A DNA stretch of 64,000 bases from Pseudotabrizicola sp. (GCF_030656345.1 NZ_JAUSNR010000049.1:1-64000); one strand, 5' to 3'; positions 53,322 to 62,168 are shown, counted from the first letter of the stretch. Numbers and translations are program-made. Notes: generated by a model from the letters alone, not told the origin.

Positions 53322-53491
53322 TCGGACCGCTACTTGGAGCCATCGGATTTGTTTGGGGCTATCTCCTCGCGCGGCAACGCGGTGGCAAGCGACTGGACCG
53401 GCTGCTGTATGGGGCTGGCTTCGCCATCGCATTTGGTCTTTTCGGTATCTTCCTCGGGATCGCCTTGGGGCGGTTTCTTGGGGCGCACTGA
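53318..53491 (+). CDS. 57-aa membrane protein (module 2)
   Basis: Same length as copy 1 and similar at most positions (MIGPLLGAIGFVWGYLLARQ, then GFAIAFGLFG). ATG overlaps the lnt stop. Two helices with a basic loop. Confidence 0.8.
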   Translation: MIGPLLGAIGFVWGYLLARQRGGKRLDRLLYGAGFAIAFGLFGIFLGIALGRFLGAH

Positions 53492-53536
53492 TCGGCGAAA
53501 CATCGCCGGTCGTCAAAATACTCACACCAATGTCGC

Positions 53537-53567
53537 TTGAACCGCCAGCTGCCCAAGGTTCTAGACC
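53537..53567 (+). promoter_or_regulatory. MerR-type promoter of sco1 (module 2)
   Basis: -35 TTGAAC (53537-53542), a 19-bp spacer in which only the outer AACC/GGTT arms of the dyad survive, and -10 TAGACC (53562-53567). The central dyad has drifted from copy 1. Confidence 0.72.
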
Positions 53568-53598
53568 ACTCAAATGAACCCATTGGTCAGATATTTCG

Positions 53599-54192
53599 AT
53601 GCGCCTTAGACGCCTTCAAATTGGGTTATGGATCGCCGCTATCGCGGCGATGATCATTCTTGCCGGAACAAGGTGGGCCACCCAAGGCGAGGGTGTTGCC
53701 GAAACCAGTCCAGCTTTCACGCCAGTCTTTACGCTTGCGGATGAGGAAGGCCGTATCAGGACGAGTGCAGAGTTTCGCGGGAAATTCCTTCTCGACTTCT
53801 TCGGTTTCACGAACTGCCCCGATGTCTGCCCGACGACGCTTTCAGACGTGGCCCAAGTTATGGATGATCTCGGGGCGGATGCCGAGAAAGTTCAACCGCT
53901 TTTCGTCTCGATTGACCCCGAACGCGACCGGCGGCTCGGCCTTGCGGCCTACACTGCAGCCTTTCATCCGGCGATCCTGGGTCTGGCAGGAACCGAGACC
54001 GAGACGCAAGCCGCGGCCGACAGCTTCAAGATTTTCTATGAACGCGAGAACGATGCTGCATCGCTTGACGGCTATTCCATGGCGCATAGTCCCGGCCTTT
54101 TCCTGATTGGTCCGGATGGTGAATGGCTTCGCCAATTCACCTACGGCACTTCGGCCGCCGAAATCCTTTCCGACCTTCAGACGAGGTTTTGA
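53599..54192 (+). CDS. SCO1/SenC-family protein (module 2)
   Basis: 197 aa, the same length as copy 1, with signal anchor and NCPDVCPTT; the distal His is in SMAHSPGLFL. Very close to copy 1 over its whole length. PCuAC should follow but is cut short. Confidence 0.93.
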   Translation: MRLRRLQIGLWIAAIAAMIILAGTRWATQGEGVAETSPAFTPVFTLADEEGRIRTSAEFRGKFLLDFFGFTNCPDVCPTTLSDVAQVMDDLGADAEKVQPLFVSIDPERDRRLGLAAYTAAFHPAILGLAGTETETQAAADSFKIFYERENDAASLDGYSMAHSPGLFLIGPDGEWLRQFTYGTSAAEILSDLQTRF

Positions 54193-54195
54193 CCC

Positions 54196-54300
54196 ATGAA
54201 ACACTTGTTGCTTGCTGCGACCCTGTCGTTGACTGCATCAGCGGCTTTTGCCTGCGAAACCGTGACAGCGTTGCCGCCTGAACAAAAAAATGAATTATAG
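54196..54300 (+). pseudogene. truncated PCuAC (module 2)
   Basis: The first 25 codons match PCuAC copy 1 (MKHLLLAATLSLTASAAFAC, then ETVT), after which homology stops abruptly near 54270 and nine unrelated codons lead to a stop. The following DNA is AT-richer, so this is a recombination or deletion edge. Confidence 0.85.
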
Positions 54301-54467
54301 TATGATGCTGGCAGAGTGAACGGGGCCTCACAAGGAAACCATCCTTGCGCATACCGGATATTAAAAGGTGATGCGCAGATGAAATCGACTGAAGCACCCG
54401 AACTTTATCGACGAATCATTTATTCGCGCTAGTTAAAAGAAACAAGCTGACAGGGCAATCCAAGAAT

Positions 54468-55043
54468 ATGCAACAACTTCTGATCTGGATCGAATTAAAT
54501 CAATCCTTGGTCTATCTGCTACTGTTTGGATACTGTGCCCTGAAAAGCGGCGCGCTCCCGCTTCTTGCTGGCGTATTGGTGCAGCAGGGCGCGCTGGATT
54601 TGGCATCAGTGGCTCTTGCAACCTTCCTCGGAGGATATCTAGGCGACGAGATCCGGTTCTTCGTTGCGCGGCGTTATGGCGGCGCCTTGTTCGTGACAAA
54701 ACCGACTTGGCGTGAATATCTGGATCGTACCAAACAGGCGATGGAGCGGTATGGCAGGATCTACATATTTCTCTATCGCTATCCCAAAGGCATGCGGACA
54801 ATTGGTGCGATCCCCGTCGGATTGAGCCAGATGCCATGGATGGAGTTTACAATCCTCAATGCCTTGTCTGCGGTGCTATGGTGTGGCCTTCTCGTTGGAC
54901 TTGGGATTATTTTGGGTGAGCAGCTGTCGCAAGTGGCAGAAAGATGGTGGGGCGTAGCCAGCGTCGTACTTTTGATGGCCTTCATCATCGCGTCGATTGT
55001 CGCGTTCCGCCGAATTGCCCACCTCCAGCAAAAGGCGCCGTGA
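54468..55043 (+). CDS. DedA-family membrane protein
   Basis: 191 aa with four or five membrane segments and the DedA features GGYLGDEIRFFVARRYG and FLYRYPKGMRTIGAIPVGLSQ. DedA proteins flip or recycle phospholipids and undecaprenyl phosphate and support envelope stress tolerance. ATG at 54468 lacks a strong Shine-Dalgarno. Confidence 0.87.
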   Translation: MQQLLIWIELNQSLVYLLLFGYCALKSGALPLLAGVLVQQGALDLASVALATFLGGYLGDEIRFFVARRYGGALFVTKPTWREYLDRTKQAMERYGRIYIFLYRYPKGMRTIGAIPVGLSQMPWMEFTILNALSAVLWCGLLVGLGIILGEQLSQVAERWWGVASVVLLMAFIIASIVAFRRIAHLQQKAP

Positions 55044-55407
55044 CCTGCAAACGTACCACGGGCCATGGCGACCGCCCAAAAGCCCAACGGCCGCCCATGA
55101 ACCTATAACGATTTCACTACGGCCATTTCAGAGCAGTACTCGCCATCGCGGAAACCCTTATCGCCAGGCCACCGAAATCCGGAACGGCGTCGCGTGGCGA
55201 AATGCTTATCATCTCTCGGCACCGTGGAGGCCATTCGTGGAGGCTAAACTCAACACGGAAGCGGGAGCAATGTTTCAGGCCAGAAACCCGCGAAAACGTG
55301 GCTCAGTACCATCGTTTATAAAATCCTATGCCGATCTTATCTTAAACGAGTCGGACTTGAACACCAAATAGAGACCCACTACTGGTCAAATCCAAAGGAG
55401 TTGAGGA
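55044..55407. other. 364-bp stretch without a supported gene
   Basis: A frame open from 54997 to 55371 overlaps dedA and encodes an Arg/Pro/Ser-rich sequence without any fold signal or ribosome site. I see no gene or repeat here; a Shine-Dalgarno (AAAGGAG) for the next gene ends it. Confidence 0.5.
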
Positions 55408-55920
55408 ATGAATATGACGCCTACGACACGTCGAAGAGTCGTTCTAGGTGGTCTTGCTCTTGGCTTGGCAGGCTGTGCCAGCAGCAAGTTCAAGACCTAT
55501 GACGGACCAGAAGTTACCCACATAGACCTGTTCAAAAGCGACCGAACATTGCTGCTTTACAACGGTGAGCGGGTCCTCAAATCCTACAAGGTAGATCTTG
55601 GCTTCGCGCCGACAGGACACAAGCAATTCGAGGGCGACGGCAAAACGCCGGAGGGTAAGTACATCATAGATCGGCGCAATCCGAGAAGTTTGTTTCATCT
55701 GTCGATCGGCATCTCTTATCCAAACGAGGCCGACGTAGCTTTTGCTAAAGCAAAGGGACGTGAGCCAGGCGGCGAAATCTTCATTCACGGCGGGCGCCGC
55801 CGCAACATCGATCCGATCAAACCGGATTGGACGGCAGGGTGTATCTCGGTTTCAGATCGCCAAATGGAAGAGATTTATTCGATGGTACGAGATGGAACTC
55901 CGATCGAGATATTCTCTTGA
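55408..55920 (+). CDS. lipoprotein L,D-transpeptidase (third copy)
   Basis: 170 aa. It has a lipoprotein signal (TRRRVVLGG, lipobox LAGC with Cys23) and a YkuD domain: FIHGGRRRN and WTAGCISVSD. AAAGGAG precedes the ATG. It is anchored by lipid, so it is a candidate client of LspA and Lnt. Unlike copies 1 and 2 it is not paired with lnt. Confidence 0.88.
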   Translation: MNMTPTTRRRVVLGGLALGLAGCASSKFKTYDGPEVTHIDLFKSDRTLLLYNGERVLKSYKVDLGFAPTGHKQFEGDGKTPEGKYIIDRRNPRSLFHLSIGISYPNEADVAFAKAKGREPGGEIFIHGGRRRNIDPIKPDWTAGCISVSDRQMEEIYSMVRDGTPIEIFS

Positions 55921-56245
55921 GGCTGCATATCGCTGTACTCCCAGAACGTGGCCAAAAGCGCTTGTTTAGAAAGACACCGGCTTTAGACACGTCAAATTAC
56001 TTGAGTGCGTGAAAATCCGCTGGTTCGATGGTGCCTCAAGGTAGCGTGCCACCGTAACCGAGGCTATCCGAATTTACAGAGCAATACACCATCACTTGAA
56101 CTGTTGAAGCGAGATTGATGTTCTGTTCGCATCGGCCGATTGGCTAAAGCAGCTTTCAACCGTCAGTTTGATGTCTCTGGACAAGACTGTCTCGGAATCG
56201 AAGTTTGCGTTTAGATATGACGGGCTAACGAGCAAATCAGGGCAG
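55921..56245. other. 325-bp stretch without a supported gene
   Basis: Between the L,D-transpeptidase stop and the IS110 remnant I find only short frames without ribosome sites. GC is lower than in the metal operons. Confidence 0.5.
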
Positions 56246-56419
56246 CGGGATATCCGGCGCCTTCTGATCATCGGGGCCATGGCGGTAATCTCCGGTACCA
56301 AGGCTCGACCTCCAGTGGAAGGCTCGCAGCTCGGGCGCATCCTCGCCCGCAAGCCAAGGATGCTGGCAGCCATTGCTCTGGCGAATAAGATGGCGCGCAT
56401 GCTCTGGGCCATGAACTAA
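56246..56419 (+). pseudogene. C-terminal remnant of an IS110-family transposase
   Basis: Encodes GQRDIRRLLIIGAMAVI and later ARKPRMLAAIALANKMAR, the typical C-terminus of IS110-type transposases, with the Ser-containing centre mutated and no N-terminus. Confidence 0.8.
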
Positions 56420-56487
56420 TGGGATGAACTGCCTTCCCGCCCAACCGCAGCTATAGTTGCGAGTGTCGGTGGGAAAGAAGTATTCCG

Positions 56488-57071
56488 ATGGAGATCACGG
56501 TTCTTGGGATTGATCTGGGCAAACCGGTTTGCAGCCTGGCGGGCATCGACGCCAAGGGTTCGGTCGTTTTGCGCAGACGGGTTCAACGCTTTCGACTTCA
56601 GGAGTTTCTGGCGCAGTTGCCGCGTTGCGTCGTCGCCATGGAAGCCTGTGGCGGGGCGCATCACATTGGCCGGTTCTGTTTGCAGTTTGGCCACGAGCCG
56701 CGCCTGATGTCGCCGCTTTATGTTCGCCCCTACGTAAATGTGCACAAGAATGATGACCGGGACGCAGAAGGCATCGCAGAGGCCGCAACCCGCCCGACCA
56801 TGAGTTTTGTGCCGATCAAGACGGAAGAGCAGTCGACTTGCAGGCTCTCCACCGGGCGCGCGAGCGGCTTGTGCAGGATAGGACCCGACTGATCAATCAG
56901 GCGCGCGGCTTTCTGATGGAGCGGGGGCTGCGTCCGGCACAAGGACGGCATGTATTCCAAAGGTTTCTGACACAACTGGTCAAAGACGAGAATAGCGATC
57001 TGTCGCCGCGGATGATGGCGTTGCTGGCGGACATGGCTGCGGAACTCGGCACGATAAACGAAAATGTCTGA
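56488..57071 (+). pseudogene. IS110-family transposase, frameshifted and truncated
   Basis: Begins MEITVLGIDLGKPVCSLAG with the DEDD-type N-terminal domain and HKNDDRDAEGIAEAA. Near 56830 the frame shifts into the one encoding LHRARERLVQDRTRLINQARG, and coding sense ends at 57071 well short of the C-terminal domain. A second IS110 element begins just after it. Confidence 0.85.
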
Positions 57072-57160
57072 ATAGATGGGGTGGTTGCCGTCCGCGCCCC
57101 TATTCGCAAGCTGCATCTGTGCGATGCTTGTCCTGCAGCACATTCAGGGGAGGATGGTCT

Positions 57161-57788
57161 GTGAAGGATATGATCCTTGGCGTGGACTTGGCTAAGCGCA
57201 TTTTTCAGGTGCATGGCGCGACCCCTCCGGGTGACGTTGTCTACCGGAAAAAGCTCAGCCGAGCGCAGTTTCGCGTATTCCTGACGCGTTTACCTGCCAG
57301 TCTCATGGTCTTTGAGGCCTGCGGGAGCGCCAGTTATTGGGCTCGGGAAGCTCAGTCTTTTGGTCATGAGGCCAGGCTCATTGCACCGCAGTATGTTCGT
57401 CCCTTCGTCAAGAAGCAGAAGAACGATGCCGCCGATGCTGAGGTGATCGTCATTGCCGCACGCCAGCCGGAGATGCGCTTTGTCTCGCCCAAGTCCGAGG
57501 CGCAGCAGGCCCGCGCGGCGGTCTTTAGAGGGCGAGAGAGGCTGGTTCGGCAGCGCACAGAATTGATGAACGCCCTACGGGCCAACTTCTACGAATATGG
57601 CGTCGTGTTTTCTATCGGCATGAACCAAATGACGCGTATGACTGCATGGCTGGCTGAACATGCAACAAGTTTGCCCAAGCTGCTGGTGGATGAATGCACC
57701 GACATTCTGGCCCTGATCGACGAGTTGACCGATCGCATCACTGCAAAGACTAAACTGTTGGCGTCTCTAGCATCCGCAAGGCTGCCAG
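57161..57788 (+). pseudogene. second IS110-family transposase, 3'-truncated
   Basis: Starts at GTG 57161 or ATG 57170 (GGGGAGG upstream): MILGVDLAKRIFQVHG, then KKQKNDAADAEVIVIAA. It reads as IS110 to about codon 205, then joins polyphosphate-kinase-like DNA near 57788 and loses its C-terminal half. The frame runs on by chance to 57856. Confidence 0.85.
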
Positions 57789-58297
57789 GTGTTCAGCTAT
57801 CAGCACCCCTCCGCCACGGAATTGCAGCACGATTTTCTCTGACGCACCGCGCGTGATTTGCCCGAACGGGGCCGCATCGGCATCTTAAACCGCTCTTACT
57901 ATGAGGAAGTGCTGATCGTGCGCGTTCACCCTGAACTGCTGCGCGCCGAGGCGCTGGCGGAGCCGATGATTGACGCAAAGGTATTCTGGAAGCATCGATA
58001 CCGGTCGATCACCAACCTTGAGCGCCATCTGCACGCCAACGGCACCCGCGTGGTGAAGATCTTCCTGAATCTGTCCAAGGACGAACAGCGCACACGTTTC
58101 CTAGGTCGCATCGACGACCCGACCAAGAACTGGAAGTTCGGCACTGCCGACATGACCGAACGCGCCTACTGGGACGCCTATCAAACCGCCTATGAGGCCT
58201 GCGTCTCGGCGACCAGCACCGAAGATGCGCCTTGGTACGTTGTGCCTGCGGACCACAAGAAGACCGCGCGGTTGACTGTGTCGCAGATCCTGGAAGC
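57789..58297 (+). pseudogene. PPK2-family polyphosphate kinase remnant
   Basis: From the junction, one frame reads ELQHDFL, a TGA stop at 57840-57842 where the family has Trp, then [20 protein letters not shown] and [20 protein letters not shown], typical of PPK2. The N-terminal Walker A half is missing, and after RLTVSQIL the sequence joins transposase-like DNA. Not functional. Confidence 0.8.
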
Positions 58298-58363
58298 GAG
58301 CTTCAACAATCTCGTTGCAAGGCGGATGGTCAAAAAGCAGCAGATGCGCTGGTCAGTACGAGG
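58298..58363 (+). pseudogene. transposase fragment split by IS66
   Basis: [20 protein letters not shown] resembles the C-terminus of ISKra4-like transposases and continues after the IS66 element (60897-60926) as ANLLLQVRVA. So the target of IS66 was already a transposase scrap fused to PPK2. Confidence 0.55.
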
Positions 58364-58402
58364 GTAAGCCTGCGGTGAGGGCCGTCTGCTCTGATTGAGT
58401 AA

Positions 58403-58828
58403 ATGGTCGTAAGGCATTGCCTTATGGCATGCGCTTCATTTGTTTCACCCATCGAGATCTTCGCGGCCGACGAGGTTGGCCGTCGTCGGCACTGGTCGGA
58501 CGAGGACAAGATCCGGATCGTGGAGGAGAGCCTGTGCGGTTATCGGCAGGGCTCGGCAACTGCGCGGCGGTATGGGATTTCGCGGTCGCTGCTCTCGATC
58601 TGGCGGCGCGAGTATCGCAGCGGGACGCTTGGCGTGCCGGAGGCTGGCGGGGGGTTCGTGCCGTTGGTGATGGAAAGCGCCCTGCCTGAGCCAGCGGAGC
58701 GGCCCTCGCGGGAAGCCGATGATGCCCGGATCGACATCACGCTGACGAACGGGCGCCGCATGACGATCCCTGTGTTGCTGGCCCCTTCGCATCTGGCGGC
58801 GCTGCTGGCCGTGCTGGATCCACGATGA
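58403..58828 (+). CDS. tnpA: IS66 TnpA accessory protein
   Basis: 141 aa (or 134 from the ATG at 58424). HTH like that of IS3 OrfA: HWSDEDKIRIVEESL and ARRYGISRSLLSIWRREY. Overlaps tnpB by 4 bases. Needed with TnpB for efficient IS66 transposition. Confidence 0.9.
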   Translation: MVVRHCLMACASFVSPIEIFAADEVGRRRHWSDEDKIRIVEESLCGYRQGSATARRYGISRSLLSIWRREYRSGTLGVPEAGGGFVPLVMESALPEPAERPSREADDARIDITLTNGRRMTIPVLLAPSHLAALLAVLDPR

Positions 58829-59175
58829 TCGCCTTTCCGGCAGGGGCGCGCGTCTGGATCGCGGGCGGAGTGACGGACATGCGCTGCGGGATGAACAGTC
58901 TGGCGCTGAAGGTCCAGCAGGGGCTCGGGCGCGACCCGCATGGTGGTGAGATCTTCTGCTTCCGGGGCCGCAAGGGCGATCTGATCAAGATCCTCTGGCA
59001 CGATGGGGTCGGCATGTCGCTGTATCTGAAGCGGCTGGAGGCCGGGAAGTTCATCTGGCCGGTGAGCCAGAATGGCGCGGCCGTTCCGGTTTCGGCGGCG
59101 CAGCTCGGCTATCTTCTGGAAGGGATAGACTGGCGTAATCCGCGCTGGACGCAGCGGCCTGCCTCGGCGGGTTGA
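58825..59175 (+). CDS. tnpB: IS66 TnpB (Orf2) protein
   Basis: 116 aa with the family blocks VTDMRCGMNSLALKVQQ and FCFRGRKGDLIKILWHDG. Coupled to tnpA. Function in transposition is not mechanistically known. Confidence 0.95.
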   Translation: MIAFPAGARVWIAGGVTDMRCGMNSLALKVQQGLGRDPHGGEIFCFRGRKGDLIKILWHDGVGMSLYLKRLEAGKFIWPVSQNGAAVPVSAAQLGYLLEGIDWRNPRWTQRPASAG

Positions 59176-59232
59176 TAGCCAAATGCCCTTGTTTTATTGG
59201 ACTATTCCGGTGTTCCGTGGTAGGTTTCTGGC

Positions 59233-60864
59233 ATGTCGGAGACCCCTTCGGAGATTGCTGTTCTGCGTGTTGCTCTCGCTGCGGCAGAAGCGCGTGCAGC
59301 CGCAGCAGAGGAAGAGCTGACACAGGCGCGCGCCGTCGTTTCCGCCTCCGATGCGATGATCCGGCACTTGCAGCTCCAGATCGCCAAACTCCGCCGCAAG
59401 CAGTTCGGCCACAGCGCCGAACGCTACGCCCGGCTGATAGAACAACTCGAGATGCAGCTCGAGGATCTGGAGACGGACCTTGGGCAGGATCGAGCAAAGA
59501 CGGATGCCGCCGTGGCGAAGACCACAGTTGCGGCTTTCGAACGCCGCCGTCCCGCCCGCAAGCCGTTCCCCGAGCATTTGCCGCGCGAGCGCGTGGTCAT
59601 CGAAGCGCCGGCTGCCTGCACCTGCTGTGGGTCGACACGCATCGTGAAGATGGGCGAGGACATCACCGAGACGCTGGAGGTCATCCCCCGGCAATGGAAG
59701 GTCATCCAGACCGTCCGCGAGAAGTTCACCTGCCGCGACTGCGAGAAGATCAGCCAGCCGCCAGCGCCGTTCCACCCGACGCCCCGGGGTTGGGCAGGCC
59801 CCAACCTGCTCGCGATGGTGCTGTTCGAGAAGTTCGGACAGCATCAGCCCCTGAACCGGCAAGCGGAGCGTTATGCCAAGGAGGGCGTCGAGATCAGCCT
59901 CTCGACCCTAGCCGATCAGGTCGGGGCCTGCGCTGCCGCCCTGCAGCCGATCCACGACCTGATCCGCACCCATGTCCTCGGGGCAGAACGATTGCACGCG
60001 GATGATACGACCGTGCCCCTGATGGCCAAGGGTGGCACCCAGACGGCCCGGCTCTGGACCTATGTGCGCGACGACCGGCCCTTTGCAGGCGGGGCACCAC
60101 CGGCGGCGCTCTATTCCTTCTCCACCGACCGCAGGATGGAACATCCGACCCGGCACTTGGCGGGCTGGACAGGCATCCTGCAAGCCGACGCCTATGGCGG
60201 ATATAACGGCGTTTACGATGCGGCTCGCAAACCCGCGCCAGTGCTGAGTGCCCTGTGCTGGAGCCACGCCAGGCGGAAGTTCTTCGAACTGGCCGACATC
60301 AAGGCCATCGCCCGGAAAGGCAAAAGGGTCGCCGAAGATATCTCGCCCATCGCGCTGGAGGCGGTCAAACGCATCGATACCATCTTCGATGTCGAGCGCG
60401 AGATCACCGGCTTGACCGCCGCGGTCCGCCATGACGCCCGTCAGCGCCTCGTGCGCCCGATGGTCGAGGACCTGCACGACTGGATGCGGGCTGAGCGCGC
60501 CCGGATGTCGAAGCACAACCCCGTCGCCAAGGCCATCAACTACATGCTTGATGAAGACGGCCGCTGGGACGCATTCACCCGCTTCCTCGAAGACGGCCGC
60601 ATCTGTCTGACGAACAATGCAGCCGAACGTGCCCTGCGCGGCGTGGCCCTTGGCCGGAAGGCATGGCTCTTCGCCGGATCCTCCCGCGGCGGAGACCGCG
60701 CCGCCTTCATGTATTCCCTGATCGTCACCGCCAAGATGAACGACGTCGACCCTCAGGCTTGGCTGGCAGATGTTCTGGCACGACTGCCGGACATGACCCT
60801 CTCACGCTTGCCAGAACTCCTTCCCTGGAACTGGCAGCGCGGTCTGATCGTCAAAGCCGCATAA
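59233..60864 (+). CDS. tnpC: IS66 TnpC transposase
   Basis: 543 aa. N-terminal coiled coil, a zinc-binding segment (ACTCCGSTR, then FTCRDCEKI), and a DDE domain with ERLHADDTTVPLM, QADAYGGYNGVY and the Glu in LTNNAAERALRG. Complete, with no stops. Confidence 0.96.
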   Translation: MSETPSEIAVLRVALAAAEARAAAAEEELTQARAVVSASDAMIRHLQLQIAKLRRKQFGHSAERYARLIEQLEMQLEDLETDLGQDRAKTDAAVAKTTVAAFERRRPARKPFPEHLPRERVVIEAPAACTCCGSTRIVKMGEDITETLEVIPRQWKVIQTVREKFTCRDCEKISQPPAPFHPTPRGWAGPNLLAMVLFEKFGQHQPLNRQAERYAKEGVEISLSTLADQVGACAAALQPIHDLIRTHVLGAERLHADDTTVPLMAKGGTQTARLWTYVRDDRPFAGGAPPAALYSFSTDRRMEHPTRHLAGWTGILQADAYGGYNGVYDAARKPAPVLSALCWSHARRKFFELADIKAIARKGKRVAEDISPIALEAVKRIDTIFDVEREITGLTAAVRHDARQRLVRPMVEDLHDWMRAERARMSKHNPVAKAINYMLDEDGRWDAFTRFLEDGRICLTNNAAERALRGVALGRKAWLFAGSSRGGDRAAFMYSLIVTAKMNDVDPQAWLADVLARLPDMTLSRLPELLPWNWQRGLIVKAA

Positions 60865-60896
60865 CCGCGGCCTACGCCGGATGGTTACGTACGAGG

Positions 60897-61140
60897 TGCA
60901 AACCTGCTCCTTCAAGTTCGCGTAGCCCCGGCCCACGGCGATTTTCCAGAACGCCTCGCATACAAGACGCCCCTTCAAACAAGGCACACCGTCATTTCAC
61001 CATTCGTGCCAATACCGCTCTTTCGGCGCGCAGCATGACACCAGATAGTTGAACGGTCCCCATTGAAGCCGACATCCCCGTGGTACTTTGAAGAGTTCAT
61101 GAGACAATGTTGAAAAAACGACACTCACACCGGCAGTGCC
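60897..61140. other. degenerate sequence after IS66
   Basis: The first 30 bases continue the split transposase fragment. The rest shows no gene I can support. Confidence 0.5.
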
Positions 61141-61611
61141 TTGTTCCAGATGATAAGGGGTCGCGGGTATCAGGGCAGTTTGGCAAATTTGCAGCAACTA
61201 TTGGCCGGCTGGCGCCGAGCCGAAAAACAAGCACATAACCATCCAACCAAGGTGGCTCAGATCCTAGGACCAGTTCGAGATACTGAAACGGGGCACGCGA
61301 TCTCCCCGGTTATTTCGGCTGCGCTCTGTATCTAGCCCCGAGGAAAGCTCACCCCAGATCAGGCGCGGAAAGTAGATGCGCTAGAGGTCGGATCTCCCAC
61401 CTTCTCAACGATGAGGGCCCTAGCCATGCGCTTGGCCCGAACGCTCCACAGGGACATCGATGCGGTCCGAAATGCCATCGAAATGCCGTGGAGAAACGGC
61501 TAAGCTGAAGACCAAATCAACCAACTGAAAACCCTCAAACGCGCTATGAACGGTAGAGCAGGACCGGAATTACTCAGAACTCGAATGCTGCCACTCCACC
61601 ACACAAATTGA
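61141..61611 (+). pseudogene. C-terminal remnant of an ISL3-family transposase
   Basis: One frame reads IRGRGYQGSLANLQQLL, then after a TAG (61333) ALAMRLARTLHRDIDAVRNA and PWRNG, a TAA (61501), and AEDQINQLKTLKRAMNGRAG. This is the ISL3 C-terminus with two in-frame stops and no N-terminal part. Confidence 0.85.
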
Positions 61612-61656
61612 GGATGACCCCATTTAAGGGCAACGCGACAGTCGTCTGCAATATCG

Positions 61657-62091
61657 TCAGTTGATGCCATTTTCCCGCTGCAGCGCCCGGACATATGCCA
61701 CGATATTTGATACGTCGGAAACCGTGACGCCTTCAACGGCTGGCATATCGCCAAACGACCAATGGTGCGCCCGAACGCCGTTTTGTGTGGCCAGAACAAA
61801 AGCCATGTCGCCATGATGATTTGGCTCGTAGATCCGGTGCACGAAAGGCGGTGCCACGCCATCCTGGCCTTGGCCATTCGCACCATGGCAAGCCGCACAC
61901 TTCGCTTCATAAGCGCGCTCGCCCATCTGCTCTTGCTCGGTGAACTGTGCAGGCACAACCACGGCCACCATGGCACCATCGGCAAGCGGGCTTGTCTGCG
62001 CCGCCGACAGGCTCTGACCTTTGGGCTGGAACAAGAACCATGCGCCAGCAATTACTGCGATGGCCACACAAACAAGGGCGAGTTTTTTCAT
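61657..62091 (-). CDS. c-type cytochrome
   Basis: 144 aa. Signal anchor (residues 1-20), haem site CAACH in YEAKCAACHGANGQG, and an axial Met probably in FGDMPAVEG. Cytochromes of this class accompany CopA oxidases and cupredoxins in copper-resistance loci. Last gene of the operon. Confidence 0.9.
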   Translation of the reverse strand: MKKLALVCVAIAVIAGAWFLFQPKGQSLSAAQTSPLADGAMVAVVVPAQFTEQEQMGERAYEAKCAACHGANGQGQDGVAPPFVHRIYEPNHHGDMAFVLATQNGVRAHHWSFGDMPAVEGVTVSDVSNIVAYVRALQRENGIN

Positions 62092-62168
62092 TTTGGGGTC
62101 CGCTCTGCTGCTGCAATGGAAAGAGAGGGGGGCGCGGCACTTTATGTCCGCACCCCCCAGAAGGCGCG

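Larger units (their letters stand above)
58364..60888 (+). mobile_element. complete IS66-family element with 8-bp target duplication
   Basis: 2525 bp with three ORFs (TnpA, TnpB, TnpC). The ends are imperfect inverted repeats (left starts GTAAGCCTGCGGTG, right complement starts GTAACCATCCGGCG). The 8-base word GTACGAGG occurs directly before (58356-58363) and directly after (60889-60896), as expected for IS66. All three ORFs are open, so it may be active. Confidence 0.95.

Noticed and set aside
54997..55371. 124-aa frame after dedA
   Set aside because: Overlaps dedA, no Shine-Dalgarno, composition without fold signals.
56246..57071. tandem IS110 circle junction (C-terminus followed by N-terminus)
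   Set aside because: The order could mimic abutted ends of tandem copies, but both pieces are decayed and their ends cannot be defined, so independent remnants are simpler.
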